DNA of 64,000 nt from Acrocarpospora catenulata (GTDB lineage: Bacteria > Actinomycetota > Actinomycetes > Streptosporangiales > Streptosporangiaceae): the NCBI RefSeq assembly GCF_018476525.1, contig NZ_JAHCST010000006.1, positions 62,001-126,000 on the forward strand. Reading direction: 5' to 3'. Positions 34,801-43,673 of this stretch are shown here, piece after piece; position 1 is the first letter of the stretch; each line of letters begins with the position of its first letter. The notes beneath the pieces were generated by a model that saw nothing but the letters and a program-made list of their open reading frames with translations, had not been told where the DNA came from and did no database searches. Position numbers and translations under genes: made by a program.

Positions 34801-36660
34801 TCAGATTGGAATACTCTGGTTTCTTCCTCTCGGATGGTGAGACATCCGCGCGAAGTCGCCGCCCCGCTCCCGCAGCGTCGCCGGCGACCCGTCTTCTACG
34901 ATCCGGCCGTCGCGCAGCACCACCACCCGATCGGCCATCTCCACCGTGGACAGCCGGTGCGCGATGATCAGGGCGGTGCGGCCCTCGAGCAGCCGCACCA
35001 GGGCATGCTGCACCGCCGCCTCACCGGCCAGGTCGAGCGAGCTGGTCGCCTCGTCGAGGACCACCACGGTCGGGTCGGCGAGGAACGCGCGGGCGAAGCA
35101 GACCAGCTGCCGCTGACCGGCCGAGAGCCGGGCGCCCCTGGCGTTGACCTCGGTGTCGTAGCCATCCGGCAGGGCGCGGACGAAGCCGTCGCAGCCGACC
35201 GCGCGAGCCGCCGCGACGATCTCGTCCCGGGTGGCGCCCGGCTTGCCCAGCGCGATGTTGTCGGCGACGGAGCCGCTGAACAGGTAGCTCTCCTGCGTCA
35301 CCAGCAGGACGTGCCGCCGCAGATCCGCGAAGGACAGATCGCGTACGTCGATCCCGTCCAGCCGCACGCGCCCCGCCGCGACGTCGTAGAAGCGCGCGAG
35401 CAGCCGCGCGATCGTGGACTTGCCCGCACCGCTCCCCCCGACCAGCGCGACGGTCTGCCCCGCGGGGACCCGCAGGTCGAGCCCTGGCACGGTGTCGACG
35501 CCCGGGCGGTACCGGAAGACCACGCCCTCAAAGGCGATCTCGCCGCGCGCGGTGGGCAGCGCGACCGGAACCGGGCGCTCGCCGACGGCCGGGCGCCGCG
35601 CGAGCAACCCGGAGATCTTCTCCAGCGAAGCCACCGCCGCCTGCAGCGCGTTGTAGAAGCGCGCCATCTGCTCCAGCGGCTGGAACGACCGCTTGGCGTA
35701 CAGGACCGCGGCGATCAACGTGCCGATCGCGAGCTCACCGGAGAGCATCCGGTAACCGTCGATCGCCAGCAGCGCCGCGACGGTCAGATTGCCGATCAGG
35801 ACCAGCGCGGGATCATAGACGCCGTTGAGCGAGATGGTCCGCATGTCGGCGTCCCGGAACGCCTCCGACAGGCCCGCGTACTCCGTGGCCGCGCCGCGCT
35901 CGCGCCGGAACGCCTGTACGGCCCGCATGCCGACCATCGTCTCCACGAAATGCCCGATGAGGTTGGCCGAGGCGGTCCGCGACGTGCGGTACTGCCGCTG
36001 CGACGCGCGGTGGAACCACCGGGTCACGCCGAACACCGGCACCAGCGCGAGGACGAGGACCGCCGCGCTCGGCGGGTCGAGCAGCAGGAGAAGGAGCGCG
36101 TTGAGGAGCATGAACATCAGGCCGGACAGGAGCTGGCCGGCACCCGTGTCGAGCAGTTCGCGGATGTCGTCGACATCGCTGGTCTGCCGGGCGATGGCCC
36201 GGCCGGAGGTGTAGCTTCCGTGGAAGTCGAGATCGAGCCGCTGGCAGTGCCGGAACACCCGGCGCCGCAGGTCGAGCAGCGCGGCCTGACTCACCGCGGC
36301 CGTCAGCCGGATCGACAGCCAGCTCAGCGCGCCGCCGGCCAGGCCCACCGCCACGAGCGCGGCGCCGTACCACAGCGCGGACCGCGCGTCACCGGCGCGC
36401 AGTCGCGGCAGTGCCTCGTCGACCCCGACGGCGATGAGCAGCGGACCACTGGCCCGGGCCGCCTGGGCGGCCACGACGACGGCGACGAGCCGGGCGACCC
36501 TGGCGCGCATCGGGCGCAGCAGGCTGCCGAGCAGCCGGAAGGAGCGCCGCCGCACGGCACGGTTCGCCGCCTTGTCGAGCTCGATCCGGTCCTCATCGGC
36601 CACGCCGTCGGCCACGCTGTCGGCCACGCTCGGTACCCCGGGCGGCGCACCGTGGCTCAT
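34801..36660 (-). CDS. ABC exporter subunit with canonical ATPase site
   Basis: 619 residues: six-helix exporter domain (about 60-340), then an ATPase domain with Walker A GGSGAGKSTI, signature LSAGQRQ, Walker B VVVLDEATSSLD and H-loop IIAHRLST. ATG 36660 overlaps the stop of the partner gene. It is the catalytically intact half of a heterodimeric exporter of the TM287/288 or LmrCD type. Substrate unknown; MocR control suggests an amino-acid-like or antibiotic substrate, which is speculative. Confidence 0.9.
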   Translation of the reverse strand: MSHGAPPGVPSVADSVADGVADEDRIELDKAANRAVRRRSFRLLGSLLRPMRARVARLVAVVVAAQAARASGPLLIAVGVDEALPRLRAGDARSALWYGAALVAVGLAGGALSWLSIRLTAAVSQAALLDLRRRVFRHCQRLDLDFHGSYTSGRAIARQTSDVDDIRELLDTGAGQLLSGLMFMLLNALLLLLLDPPSAAVLVLALVPVFGVTRWFHRASQRQYRTSRTASANLIGHFVETMVGMRAVQAFRRERGAATEYAGLSEAFRDADMRTISLNGVYDPALVLIGNLTVAALLAIDGYRMLSGELAIGTLIAAVLYAKRSFQPLEQMARFYNALQAAVASLEKISGLLARRPAVGERPVPVALPTARGEIAFEGVVFRYRPGVDTVPGLDLRVPAGQTVALVGGSGAGKSTIARLLARFYDVAAGRVRLDGIDVRDLSFADLRRHVLLVTQESYLFSGSVADNIALGKPGATRDEIVAAARAVGCDGFVRALPDGYDTEVNARGARLSAGQRQLVCFARAFLADPTVVVLDEATSSLDLAGEAAVQHALVRLLEGRTALIIAHRLSTVEMADRVVVLRDGRIVEDGSPATLRERGGDFARMSHHPRGRNQSIPI

Positions 36661-38432
36661 GTGCCCACCACGGTCGGCGCCGGTCGTGCCGCGGCGTGCG
36701 GCTCACCGTAGACGATGGACCGGTAGACGGCGCTGCCGGCGGCGAGGTCGTCGTGCGTACCGGTCGCCACGATCCGCCCACCGTGCAGGACCGCGACCCG
36801 GTCGGCGAGGGCGATGCTCGACAGGCGGCCGGCGATGAGCAGCGTGGTGGTGCCCGCCAGACGCGTCCGCAGCCGCCGCGACACGGCGGCCTCGGTGTGC
36901 ACGTCCAGCGCCGACAACGGGTCGTCGAGGACCAGCACCCGCGGCCGGCACAGGATCGCCCGCGCCAGCGAGAGCCGCTGCCGCTGACCGCCGGACAGGC
37001 TCATGCCCTCCTCGCCGATCCGGGTGTCGAGCCCGTCGGGTAACTCCCGCACGAAGTCCGCGTGCGCTATCTCCAACGCCTCCCACAGCTCCTCGTCCGT
37101 GGCCTCGGGCGCGCCGAGCGTGACGTTCGCCCGTACCGATGCCGAGAAGAGGACGGGTTCCTCGAACGCGACCGCCACCAGCCGGCGCAGATCGTGGCGG
37201 CGCAGCTCGCGCACGTCCACTCCGTCGATCCGCACCGCGCCGGCGCTCGCCTCCCAGAACCGGGGAATGAGCTGGCCGATCGCGGACTTGCCGCTGCCGG
37301 TGAGCCCGACGAGCGCCAGCGTCTCCCCAGGCTCGATGACGAGGTCGACGTCGCGCAGGAGCGGTTGCGTGCCGTCGTAGGAGAACGACACCCGGTCGAA
37401 GACGACCTGGCCGCGACCGTCGGGTACGGGCCTCGGCTGGGCAGGGTCCGCGATGCCGCGACGGTGGTCGAGAAGTTCCAGAAACCGGTCGAGAGCGGTT
37501 TTCGCCTCCATCGAGACCGCGAACTGTTCACTCAGCCGCTCCAGCGGACCGCCCATGACCGCGGTGAGCGTGAAGATCGCGAGCAGGCCGCCGACGGTCA
37601 GGTCGCCGGTGGAGATCTCGTGGAGACCGGCGAACAACAGCGCTGCGAGCAGGATGTCCGGTACCCCCGTCACGGCGAAGGTCATGACGGCCCGTTGGCC
37701 GGCCTTGCCGAGTTCGGTTCTTCGCAGCGCGCCGGCCCGCTCGGTGAAGCCGTCGAGGGCGTCGCGTTCCCGGCCGAACGCCTTGAGCACCCGGATTCCG
37801 TGTACCGCCTCCTCGACGGTGGCGGCCAGGTCGCCGGCCTGGTCCTGGGCGCGGCGGGACAGCACGGCGTACCTACCCCGGGCGCGGAAGCTCAGCGCCA
37901 GCGCCGGGACCGAGCCGACAAGATAGACCAGGCCCAGCACCCAGTCGATCCACAGGATGAGCACGACGCCGGCGACGATGGTGATGGCGTTCACACAGGT
38001 CTGGCTCAGGCCGAAGATGAGCCATCGCCGGAATCGGCGCACGTCGCTGATGGTGCGGCTGAGCAGTTGCCCGCCGCTGTAGCGGCCGTGGACCGAGAGC
38101 GGCAGGTCGGACAGGTGGCTGAAGAGCAGCACACGCAGGTCCGACTCCAGCCGGGTGCCCGGTCCGACCAGGGTGCGGCGACGGGTCACGATGAGCGCCG
38201 CCTCGCCGATGCCGAGCGCGGCCACCACCGCCACGCCAAGCCACAGTCGCCGCTCGCCGCCGCCGGTCAGCGTGTCGTTGACGATCCACCGCAGGGCCTG
38301 CGGGATCGCCAGCCCCAGCAGCGCCGCGCAGACCGCCGCCGCCAGGCCGAAACCGAGCCGCGGAATCACGCTCCTGGCATACGGCAGGACCCTCCGCAAC
38401 GATGCCGTGAACGATCGGCGCGCAGGTGTCAT
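36657..38432 (-). CDS. ABC exporter subunit with degenerate ATPase site
   Basis: 591 residues: exporter membrane domain plus ATPase domain. Walker A GLTGSGKSAI and signature LSGGQRQR are intact, but Walker B ends in VLVLDDPLSALD (catalytic Glu replaced by Asp) and the H-loop reads LIAGRLSS (His replaced by Gly). Such asymmetry marks heterodimeric exporters with one non-hydrolytic site. ATG 38432 overlaps the MocR-type gene stop, so regulator and exporter are one transcript. Confidence 0.9.
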   Translation of the reverse strand: MTPARRSFTASLRRVLPYARSVIPRLGFGLAAAVCAALLGLAIPQALRWIVNDTLTGGGERRLWLGVAVVAALGIGEAALIVTRRRTLVGPGTRLESDLRVLLFSHLSDLPLSVHGRYSGGQLLSRTISDVRRFRRWLIFGLSQTCVNAITIVAGVVLILWIDWVLGLVYLVGSVPALALSFRARGRYAVLSRRAQDQAGDLAATVEEAVHGIRVLKAFGRERDALDGFTERAGALRRTELGKAGQRAVMTFAVTGVPDILLAALLFAGLHEISTGDLTVGGLLAIFTLTAVMGGPLERLSEQFAVSMEAKTALDRFLELLDHRRGIADPAQPRPVPDGRGQVVFDRVSFSYDGTQPLLRDVDLVIEPGETLALVGLTGSGKSAIGQLIPRFWEASAGAVRIDGVDVRELRRHDLRRLVAVAFEEPVLFSASVRANVTLGAPEATDEELWEALEIAHADFVRELPDGLDTRIGEEGMSLSGGQRQRLSLARAILCRPRVLVLDDPLSALDVHTEAAVSRRLRTRLAGTTTLLIAGRLSSIALADRVAVLHGGRIVATGTHDDLAAGSAVYRSIVYGEPHAAARPAPTVVGT

Positions 38433-39790
38433 TCGACATCCACCAGCGCGAGGCCGGAGGCGACTGTGGCCACGGCGGCGGCCAGGTCCTCCACCAGGTT
38501 CGGATCGTCGGGAAGCCGGGTGGTCGCGATGCGGATGTGCGGCTCCGGGTCCGGTTCCAGCCAGGCGTTGCCGCCGGCCACGACCCTGATCCCGAGCGCC
38601 GCGAGATCCGCCACCGCACCGAGTTCCCCGCGGACGGGGATCCAGGCGAACAGCCCGCCGCGCGAGGACACCCGCAGGTCACGGCGGCGCAGGGCCCGCT
38701 GCAGGGCGGCGTGACGCCGCGTGTAGACCTCGCCTGCCGCCGCCGCCCGCGCCCAGGCGTCACGATCGGCCAGCAGGCTGGCCAGCACGCTCTGCAGCAG
38801 TCCGCCGACCCGCACCCCGCTCCCCCGCTGCTCCTCGCGCAGGCGGTCGACGACCGCCGGAGCGCCGCCGACGACGGTGACCGCGAGATCGCCGCCGAAC
38901 GCCCGCCAGTACTGGCTGATGCGCACCGTACGCTCCGGGAAGCGCGCCCCCAGGGTCGCACCGCGGAACAGCCCCGCAGCGGCGTCCTCCTCGACGATCA
39001 GCGTACGGGCGCCGTGGCCGGCGATGACGTCGGCCAGCGCGTCGCGGCGCTCGGGGGTGAGGCTGACGCCCAGCGGCACCTGACCACAGGGCTGGTAGAC
39101 GAAGATCTCGGCGCCGGCGCGCAGGGCCCGGTCCAGTGATTCCGGGAGCGGACCCTGCTCGTCACCGTCGACCGCGAGCGCGCGGCCGGAGACTTCCCTG
39201 ATCACGCTGGCGGTGCGCAGCAGCCCCGGTGTCTGCGCCGCGACCACCCCCGTGCGCCCGGCCAGCGCCGCGCGCACGGTCATCCGCAGCGCCGCGTAGC
39301 CGCTCGGAAGCGCGGCGAAGGAGTCGGCGGGGAACGGCCAGGACTCCGCCAACCGTGAGCGCAGCACCCGGTCGATCACACACGTGTGGTCCATGGCGCG
39401 CCCCGGGTCGACCGCGGCGGCGAAGATCCCCGCCGTCGGCGGCACCAGCGCGACGTCGGGGAGCGCGTGGATCAGTTCGACCGCGGCCCAGCCCGCGAAC
39501 GGCGTCGCGGCGGCGGTGGACGATCCCCGCTCTCGCGGGCCGATGACCCGGGTGCCGCCCCGCCGGCTGGTCTCGACCAACCCGTCGTGGCGCAGCAGCA
39601 CCCATGCGTCGGTCACCGTGCTCACCTTCGCGTTCAGCGTGGCCGCGAGCGAGCGGATGGTGGGCAGCCGCGCCCCGGCCGGCACCTCGCCGGAGTCGAT
39701 GAGGCGGGCCAGACCAGTGCTCACCTCCCGCGCGCTGGTAGCGGCGATCCGGTGCGCCAGCCAGTCCGCGGAGATGACCTGACTCTCCAT
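38429..39790 (-). CDS. MocR/GabR-type regulator lacking the PLP lysine
   Basis: 453 residues: GntR winged helix (about 10-85, GLARLIDSGEVPAGARLPTI, VSTVTDAWVLLRHDGLVET) and a fold-I aminotransferase-like domain (VYQPCGQVPLGVSLTPERRD, LIVEEDA). The segment that should contain the Schiff-base lysine reads VRISQYWRAFGGDLAVTVVG. The whole protein has a single Lys, in the DNA-binding domain, so it cannot form an internal PLP aldimine. It probably senses a ligand without PLP. ATG 39790 has GGGGGG upstream; CAAACAT direct repeats in the promoter are its likely binding sites. Confidence 0.85.
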   Translation of the reverse strand: MESQVISADWLAHRIAATSAREVSTGLARLIDSGEVPAGARLPTIRSLAATLNAKVSTVTDAWVLLRHDGLVETSRRGGTRVIGPRERGSSTAAATPFAGWAAVELIHALPDVALVPPTAGIFAAAVDPGRAMDHTCVIDRVLRSRLAESWPFPADSFAALPSGYAALRMTVRAALAGRTGVVAAQTPGLLRTASVIREVSGRALAVDGDEQGPLPESLDRALRAGAEIFVYQPCGQVPLGVSLTPERRDALADVIAGHGARTLIVEEDAAAGLFRGATLGARFPERTVRISQYWRAFGGDLAVTVVGGAPAVVDRLREEQRGSGVRVGGLLQSVLASLLADRDAWARAAAAGEVYTRRHAALQRALRRRDLRVSSRGGLFAWIPVRGELGAVADLAALGIRVVAGGNAWLEPDPEPHIRIATTRLPDDPNLVEDLAAAVATVASGLALVDVE

Positions 39791-39800
39791 TCGCCCCCCG

Positions 39801-39839
39801 CAAACATATTTTCCAAACATAAAATTGCCATACAAACAT
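39801..39839. promoter_or_regulatory. Three CAAACAT direct repeats, likely MocR-type operator
   Basis: CAAACAT at 39801-39807, 39814-39820 and 39833-39839, spaced 13 and 19 bp, directly upstream of the MocR-type gene in a very AT-rich stretch. MocR/GabR proteins classically bind direct repeats near their own promoters. A further near copy, CAAACAC, lies at about 39874. Confidence 0.55.
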
Positions 39840-39977
39840 TGAATCGCCCTATCGGCGCATTCGTAGCAAACACAACCACAGGGCGATCGGCTCTTCAACC
39901 CTTTACCAGCAGAATCCCAGAACTGGCTGGTGCACAGCGGGCGGCGCCTGGGACATCACAATCAAACAATAAGAATT

Positions 39978-39984
39978 ATGTTTG
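39978..39984. promoter_or_regulatory. Inverted CAAACAT copy
   Basis: ATGTTTG, the reverse complement of the CAAACAT repeat, in an AT-rich patch just past the 3' end of the MarR gene. MocR sites often include one inverted half-site; alternatively coincidental. Confidence 0.3.
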
Positions 39985-40012
39985 GACTGGGCGTCCTGGG
40001 GCGGCCGACTGT

Positions 40013-40441
40013 TCAGCGGGTGTGCTGGGCGAGCAGGGCCGTGATGGCGGCGGTGGCGTGCCGCCTGTCGGCGTCCGGGAGGGTCTGGCCCATCGCGTCG
40101 AGTCTCGCGGAGATCTCGTTGTGCACGTCGCGGGCGAGTTGTTCGCCCGCGGGGGTCAGGCCGGCCTGGCAGGTGCGGCGGTCGCGGGGGTCGCCGACGC
40201 GGGTGACGAGATCGCGGCGCTCCACCCGGTCCACGAGGCCGGAAAGGCTTGACTTCTCCAGGTGCAGGAGGCGGCTGAGCTCCGACATGCCGAGCGGGCC
40301 GCCGATCAGCATGCACAGCAGCTGCGCCTGCTGCGGGGTGATGCCGTGCTCGCGGCTGACATCGACGAACACGTACTGCACCAGGTGGGACATCCGCACC
40401 AGCGCGGTGGCGAACTCCGACTCGACCGTCGTGTCGATCAT
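40013..40441 (-). CDS. MarR-family repressor
   Basis: 142 residues: ATALVRMSHLVQYVFVDVSRE, GITPQQAQLLCMLIGGPLGMSELSRLLHLEKSSLSGLVDRVERR, wing DPRDRRTCQAGLT. ATG 40441 follows GGGAGGTGCC. Divergent from an MFS transporter gene, the usual repressor-efflux arrangement; inverted repeats fill the intergenic region. Presumably released by a transported drug or phenolic ligand. Confidence 0.92.
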   Translation of the reverse strand: MIDTTVESEFATALVRMSHLVQYVFVDVSREHGITPQQAQLLCMLIGGPLGMSELSRLLHLEKSSLSGLVDRVERRDLVTRVGDPRDRRTCQAGLTPAGEQLARDVHNEISARLDAMGQTLPDADRRHATAAITALLAQHTR

Positions 40442-40492
40442 GGCACCTCCCGATACGAGTCTAGTTGACGATGGTTCGTAGTCCTAACTAAT

Positions 40493-40529
40493 CTAGTTCG
40501 CAGTACCAACTATTCGTGATGCGAACTAG
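40493..40529. promoter_or_regulatory. MarR-type operator between marR-like and MFS genes
   Basis: CTAGTTCGCA (40493-40502) and TGCGAACTAG (40520-40529) form a perfect 10-bp inverted repeat with a 17-bp spacer; inside it TAGTT-N9-AACTA (40494-40512) is a second palindrome. A related CTAGTT half lies at 40460-40465. The right arm abuts the MFS ribosome binding site. Confidence 0.6.
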
Positions 40530-40538
40530 GGAGGGGTC

Positions 40539-41954
40539 GTGATCGCACCCACTCCGACGGAGCGCCCACCCGGCCGTGTCAACAGCGGCAACGGGGTCCT
40601 GGCGGCACTCGTCACGGCGGTTTTCGGCTACGCACTCATGCAGACGGCGGTGGTCCCCGCGCTCGGCCTGCTCACCAGGGAACTGCGGACGACGCCGACC
40701 TGGTCGGCCTGGATCCTCAGCGCGTTCCTGCTCTCCAGCGCCGTGCTCACCCCGCTCCTGGGCCGCCTGGGTGACATGTACGGCAGGCGTCGGGTGATGG
40801 TCGGCGTGCTCGTCGCGTACGCGGTGGGAATGACCGGCGCGGCGCTGGCACAGAACATCGGCCAGCTCATCGCCGCCCGGGTCGTGCAGGGTGCGGCGCT
40901 GGCGGTGGTGCCGCTGTCGATGGCGATCCTGCGCGAGGCACTGCCCCGGGACCGGCTGCCGTACGGGATGGGGCTGGTCTCCGGCATCGTCGGAGCCGGG
41001 GCCGGCGCCGGGCTGGTGGTCGGCGGGTTGCTGGCCGACCTCCTGTCCTGGCGGTACCTGTTCGTTCTGGGCGCCGCCCTGGCGCTGGTCAGCCTGGTGC
41101 TGGTGGGGCGGTGGGTGCCCGCCCACCACCACACCGCGCCGGGCCGCCTCGACCTGCCCGGGGCCGCCCTGCTCGCCTTCGGCCTGGTCTCGATACTGCT
41201 CGCCCTCACCCAGGGTCCCTCATGGGGGTGGACCTCGGCGTGGGTGCTCGGCCTGTTCGGGCTCGGCCTGCTGCTGTTCGCCGCGCTCGTCGCGGTGGAG
41301 CGGCGCAGGGACGACGCGCTCATCGACATCGGCGAGCTGACCGATCCGCCGATGCTGGCCACGCACGCCGCCGCCCTGCTGTTCGGCGCCGGCTCCTACT
41401 TCTTCTACCTGGCGATGCCGCTGCTGGCCCAGCAGGAACCGGGAGCCGAAGGTACCGGTTTCGGCGCCTCGGTCACTGTGGCGGGCCTGCTGATGCTGCC
41501 GGGCATGCTGGCCATCATCCCGGCGGGTATGGCGATCGGGCGGATCTCGGCGACGCTCGGCCCGCGCTGGCCGCTGGCGGGCGGATTCCTGCTGTTCACC
41601 GCCGGGGCGGCGCCGCTCGCCCTCGCGCATGACGCGTACTGGCACCACCTGGTGTTCTACACGGTTGTCGGGGTGGGGTCCGGGCTCGTCATGGGGGCGC
41701 TGCCCAAGCTGATCGCCGACGTCGTGCCGCCGGCCCGCACGGGCACCGCCAACGGCATCAACAACATCATCCGCACCGTGGGCAGCGTCATCGGCAGCCA
41801 GCTCGCCGCCGCCGTCATCGCCTCGACCGTCTCCGGCCGCGCCGCGGCGGTGCCCGACTCCGCCTTCGCGGCCCTGTTCTGGCTGGGCGCCGCCGTCGCG
41901 GCCGTCGGGGCGGTCGTCTCGCCGTTCGCCGTACGTCGGCGCGTCCGCGCATGA
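40539..41954 (+). CDS. MFS multidrug efflux transporter (DHA2-like)
   Basis: 471 residues, about 14 membrane helices. GTG 40539 follows GGGAGGGG. Motif A appears as LLGRLGDMYGRRRVMVGVLV and motif C-like glycine-rich helices as GIVGAGAGAGLVVGGLLADLLSW. DHA2-type proteins expel drugs by proton antiport. Divergent MarR gene and shared operator indicate substrate-induced expression. Confidence 0.92.
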   Translation: MIAPTPTERPPGRVNSGNGVLAALVTAVFGYALMQTAVVPALGLLTRELRTTPTWSAWILSAFLLSSAVLTPLLGRLGDMYGRRRVMVGVLVAYAVGMTGAALAQNIGQLIAARVVQGAALAVVPLSMAILREALPRDRLPYGMGLVSGIVGAGAGAGLVVGGLLADLLSWRYLFVLGAALALVSLVLVGRWVPAHHHTAPGRLDLPGAALLAFGLVSILLALTQGPSWGWTSAWVLGLFGLGLLLFAALVAVERRRDDALIDIGELTDPPMLATHAAALLFGAGSYFFYLAMPLLAQQEPGAEGTGFGASVTVAGLLMLPGMLAIIPAGMAIGRISATLGPRWPLAGGFLLFTAGAAPLALAHDAYWHHLVFYTVVGVGSGLVMGALPKLIADVVPPARTGTANGINNIIRTVGSVIGSQLAAAVIASTVSGRAAAVPDSAFAALFWLGAAVAAVGAVVSPFAVRRRVRA

Positions 41955-41957
41955 GGC

Positions 41958-42050
41958 TCAGGATCGGTCGAGCAACCAGGCGGGCTCGCCTACCGTCATG
42001 GCGGTGATCGTCTCCGGCGGGATGCCGCAGCGGGCAAGCTCGGGCACCAT
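41958..42050 (-). pseudogene. 30-codon remnant resembling the end of a phosphotriesterase-like protein
   Basis: The frame reads MVPELARCGIPPETITAM, then TVGEPAWLLDRS and stop. This resembles the C-terminus of phosphotriesterase-family amidohydrolases (VPxLRxxGVxxExIxxMxVxNPxxLL). No upstream coding part remains; the MerR gene ends immediately before it. Weak, short evidence. Confidence 0.3.
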
Positions 42051-42056
42051 CCGGGC

Positions 42057-42446
42057 TCAACCACGGCCGGTCGTCGCGTCTACCTCGACTCCGGCTCGAG
42101 CGGCGAGTTGTTCGCGCACTCGGGACAGGCGGGCGATCTCTTCGTCGAGGGCGGTGAGCCTGCGTTCCACCACGCGGTTCGCAGTGGAGCAGCCGGGGCC
42201 GCCACGCGGCGGCAGCGTGTCGCCCTCCAGGAGGTGCAGGCGATCGGCGCAGGTGCGTACGTCCTCGATGGTGAGCCCGAGTGACAGCAGTTCGCGGATG
42301 ATACGGACGCGGGCTACCTCGCTCTGCCCGTACTCACGTTGGCCGGTCAACGTGCGCGGGGGTGGAGGCAGCAGCCCGCGCTGCTCGTAGAAGCGGAGTG
42401 CCCGGGGCGTGGTGCCCGCCGCGGCGGCGGCGTCGCCGATGCGCAT
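42057..42446 (-). CDS. MerR-family regulator
   Basis: 129 residues: MRIGDAAAAAGTTPRALRFY, QRGLLPPPPRTLTGQREYGQ, VARVRIIRELLSLGLTIEDV and a coiled-coil dimer helix (VVERRLTALDEEIARLSRVR). Two Cys (RTCADRLHLL, GPGCST) are present but not in a SoxR-type cluster. It lies 17 bp after the oxidoreductase gene and probably activates it through the dyad at 43532-43549, oxidant or electrophile being plausible inducers. Confidence 0.9.
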   Translation of the reverse strand: MRIGDAAAAAGTTPRALRFYEQRGLLPPPPRTLTGQREYGQSEVARVRIIRELLSLGLTIEDVRTCADRLHLLEGDTLPPRGGPGCSTANRVVERRLTALDEEIARLSRVREQLAARAGVEVDATTGRG

Positions 42447-42463
42447 CAGTCCTCCCAGAAGTC

Positions 42464-43483
42464 CTACAGTTCGACGATGACGGTCCCGAAATGCCGTCCA
42501 TCGATCAGTTCCCGCAACGCTTGCGGCGCGGAATCAATGCCCGCTACCCGAACGTGCGGGAACGTGATGTCGCCCGCGCGTAGCCAGCCGCCGAAGCGTT
42601 CGAGCCACTGGGATCGCGCCTGCTCATCGCGGCCTTGGAAGGCTTGTATGGAGATCCGCTTGAGGATCAGCTGGTAGATGTCGAGCTCGACGGGCGCCGT
42701 GCCACCCGTTCCGTGGCGTGACATCTGCCCGGACAGCGCACCGACCAGGACGAACCGGGCACCGGGCCGGGCCACGGCGAGCGCCGCCTGGAGGTGGTCG
42801 CCGCCGACGTTGTCCAGGTAGACGTCGATGCCGTCGGGGGCGGCCTTCGCCAGCTGCTCCTCGATCGTCGCCGTGCCGCGGATCACGGCCGCGTCGTACC
42901 CCAGTTCAGAGGTCAGCCGATCAGCCTTCTCCTGGGAGCTGGTGCTGCCGATCACCTGACCGGCGCCGAGCAGCCGGGCGATCTGCCCGGCCAGCGAGCC
43001 GACCGCGCCCGCGGCACCCGAAACGAACACCGTATCGCCCGATCTGACCTCGGCATCTCTGGTCAGCGCCGCGTAGGCGAGCCCGCCCTGGCCCAGATGC
43101 GCGACGGGGTCGGGCAGCGCGTCGCCCAGCAGCTTGACCTGGCCGACCGGCACAACCGCGTACTCGCGCCAGCCCAGCCAGTGGGAGACCAGGTCGCCCG
43201 CCTGCGGCCCGTCATCCCCGGTGGTCGACACGACCTCCCCGATCGCGGGTCCGAGCAGGGTGTCGCCGGGGCGCAGCGGCGGCATGGGCGTGCCCTTCGC
43301 GCTCCCGCTGATCAATGTGCGAAGCGCGGCGAAGACCTGGAAGAAGCGATTGCGGACCAGCACCTGGCCCTTGTCCGGCACAGGCAGCGGGACCTCGGCG
43401 ACCACGAAATGCTCTGGCTTGGGCAGCCCGTCCGGCACGGTGACGAGCCGGACTTCTCTTGACACTTGCGGAAGGGACGGCAT
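42464..43483 (-). CDS. NADP-dependent medium-chain oxidoreductase (CurA/LTB4DH-like)
   Basis: 339 residues, zinc-free MDR family: REVRLVTVPDGLPKPEHFVV, QVLVRNRFF, WLGWREYAVVP, VFVSGAAGAVGSLAGQIARL (NADP-binding AxxGxxG), DVYLDNVGGDHLQAAL, RISIQAFQGRDE. Members reduce the double bond of alkenals, curcumin-like enones or prostaglandins. First gene of a pair with MerR; likely an electrophile detoxification unit. ATG 43483 without a strong ribosome binding site. Confidence 0.9.
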   Translation of the reverse strand: MPSLPQVSREVRLVTVPDGLPKPEHFVVAEVPLPVPDKGQVLVRNRFFQVFAALRTLISGSAKGTPMPPLRPGDTLLGPAIGEVVSTTGDDGPQAGDLVSHWLGWREYAVVPVGQVKLLGDALPDPVAHLGQGGLAYAALTRDAEVRSGDTVFVSGAAGAVGSLAGQIARLLGAGQVIGSTSSQEKADRLTSELGYDAAVIRGTATIEEQLAKAAPDGIDVYLDNVGGDHLQAALAVARPGARFVLVGALSGQMSRHGTGGTAPVELDIYQLILKRISIQAFQGRDEQARSQWLERFGGWLRAGDITFPHVRVAGIDSAPQALRELIDGRHFGTVIVEL

Positions 43484-43531
43484 ACTCCGCTCCTCGGATG
43501 TACGGGTCGAAAGGGCGTGGCGACCCTAACC

Positions 43532-43549
43532 CTTGACCCGCACGTCAAG
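43532..43549. promoter_or_regulatory. MerR-type dyad CTTGAC-N6-GTCAAG
   Basis: Perfect 6-bp inverted repeat, 49 bp upstream of the CurA-like gene, overlapping a TTGAC -35-like element on the minus strand. MerR proteins bind dyads within the promoter spacer, so it fits as target of the MerR regulator encoded downstream. Confidence 0.45.
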
Positions 43550-43673
43550 AGCAAGGGTGCCCGCAGAGCGGATGGCAGGTTGATCACAGAGTCGGCCGTC
43601 ATCCTCGCCTGCGCCCTCGGCCGGCGTGGGTACTCGTGCTCACCTTCCGCAGGTGCGGCCTCGACGATCTCCC

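Noticed and set aside
34530-34809. CCAATCAGAT and its near-inverted copy flanking the 34.5-34.8 kb gap
   Set aside because: 9 of 10 matches at 270 bp distance, one copy inside a coding end; too little to claim an operator.
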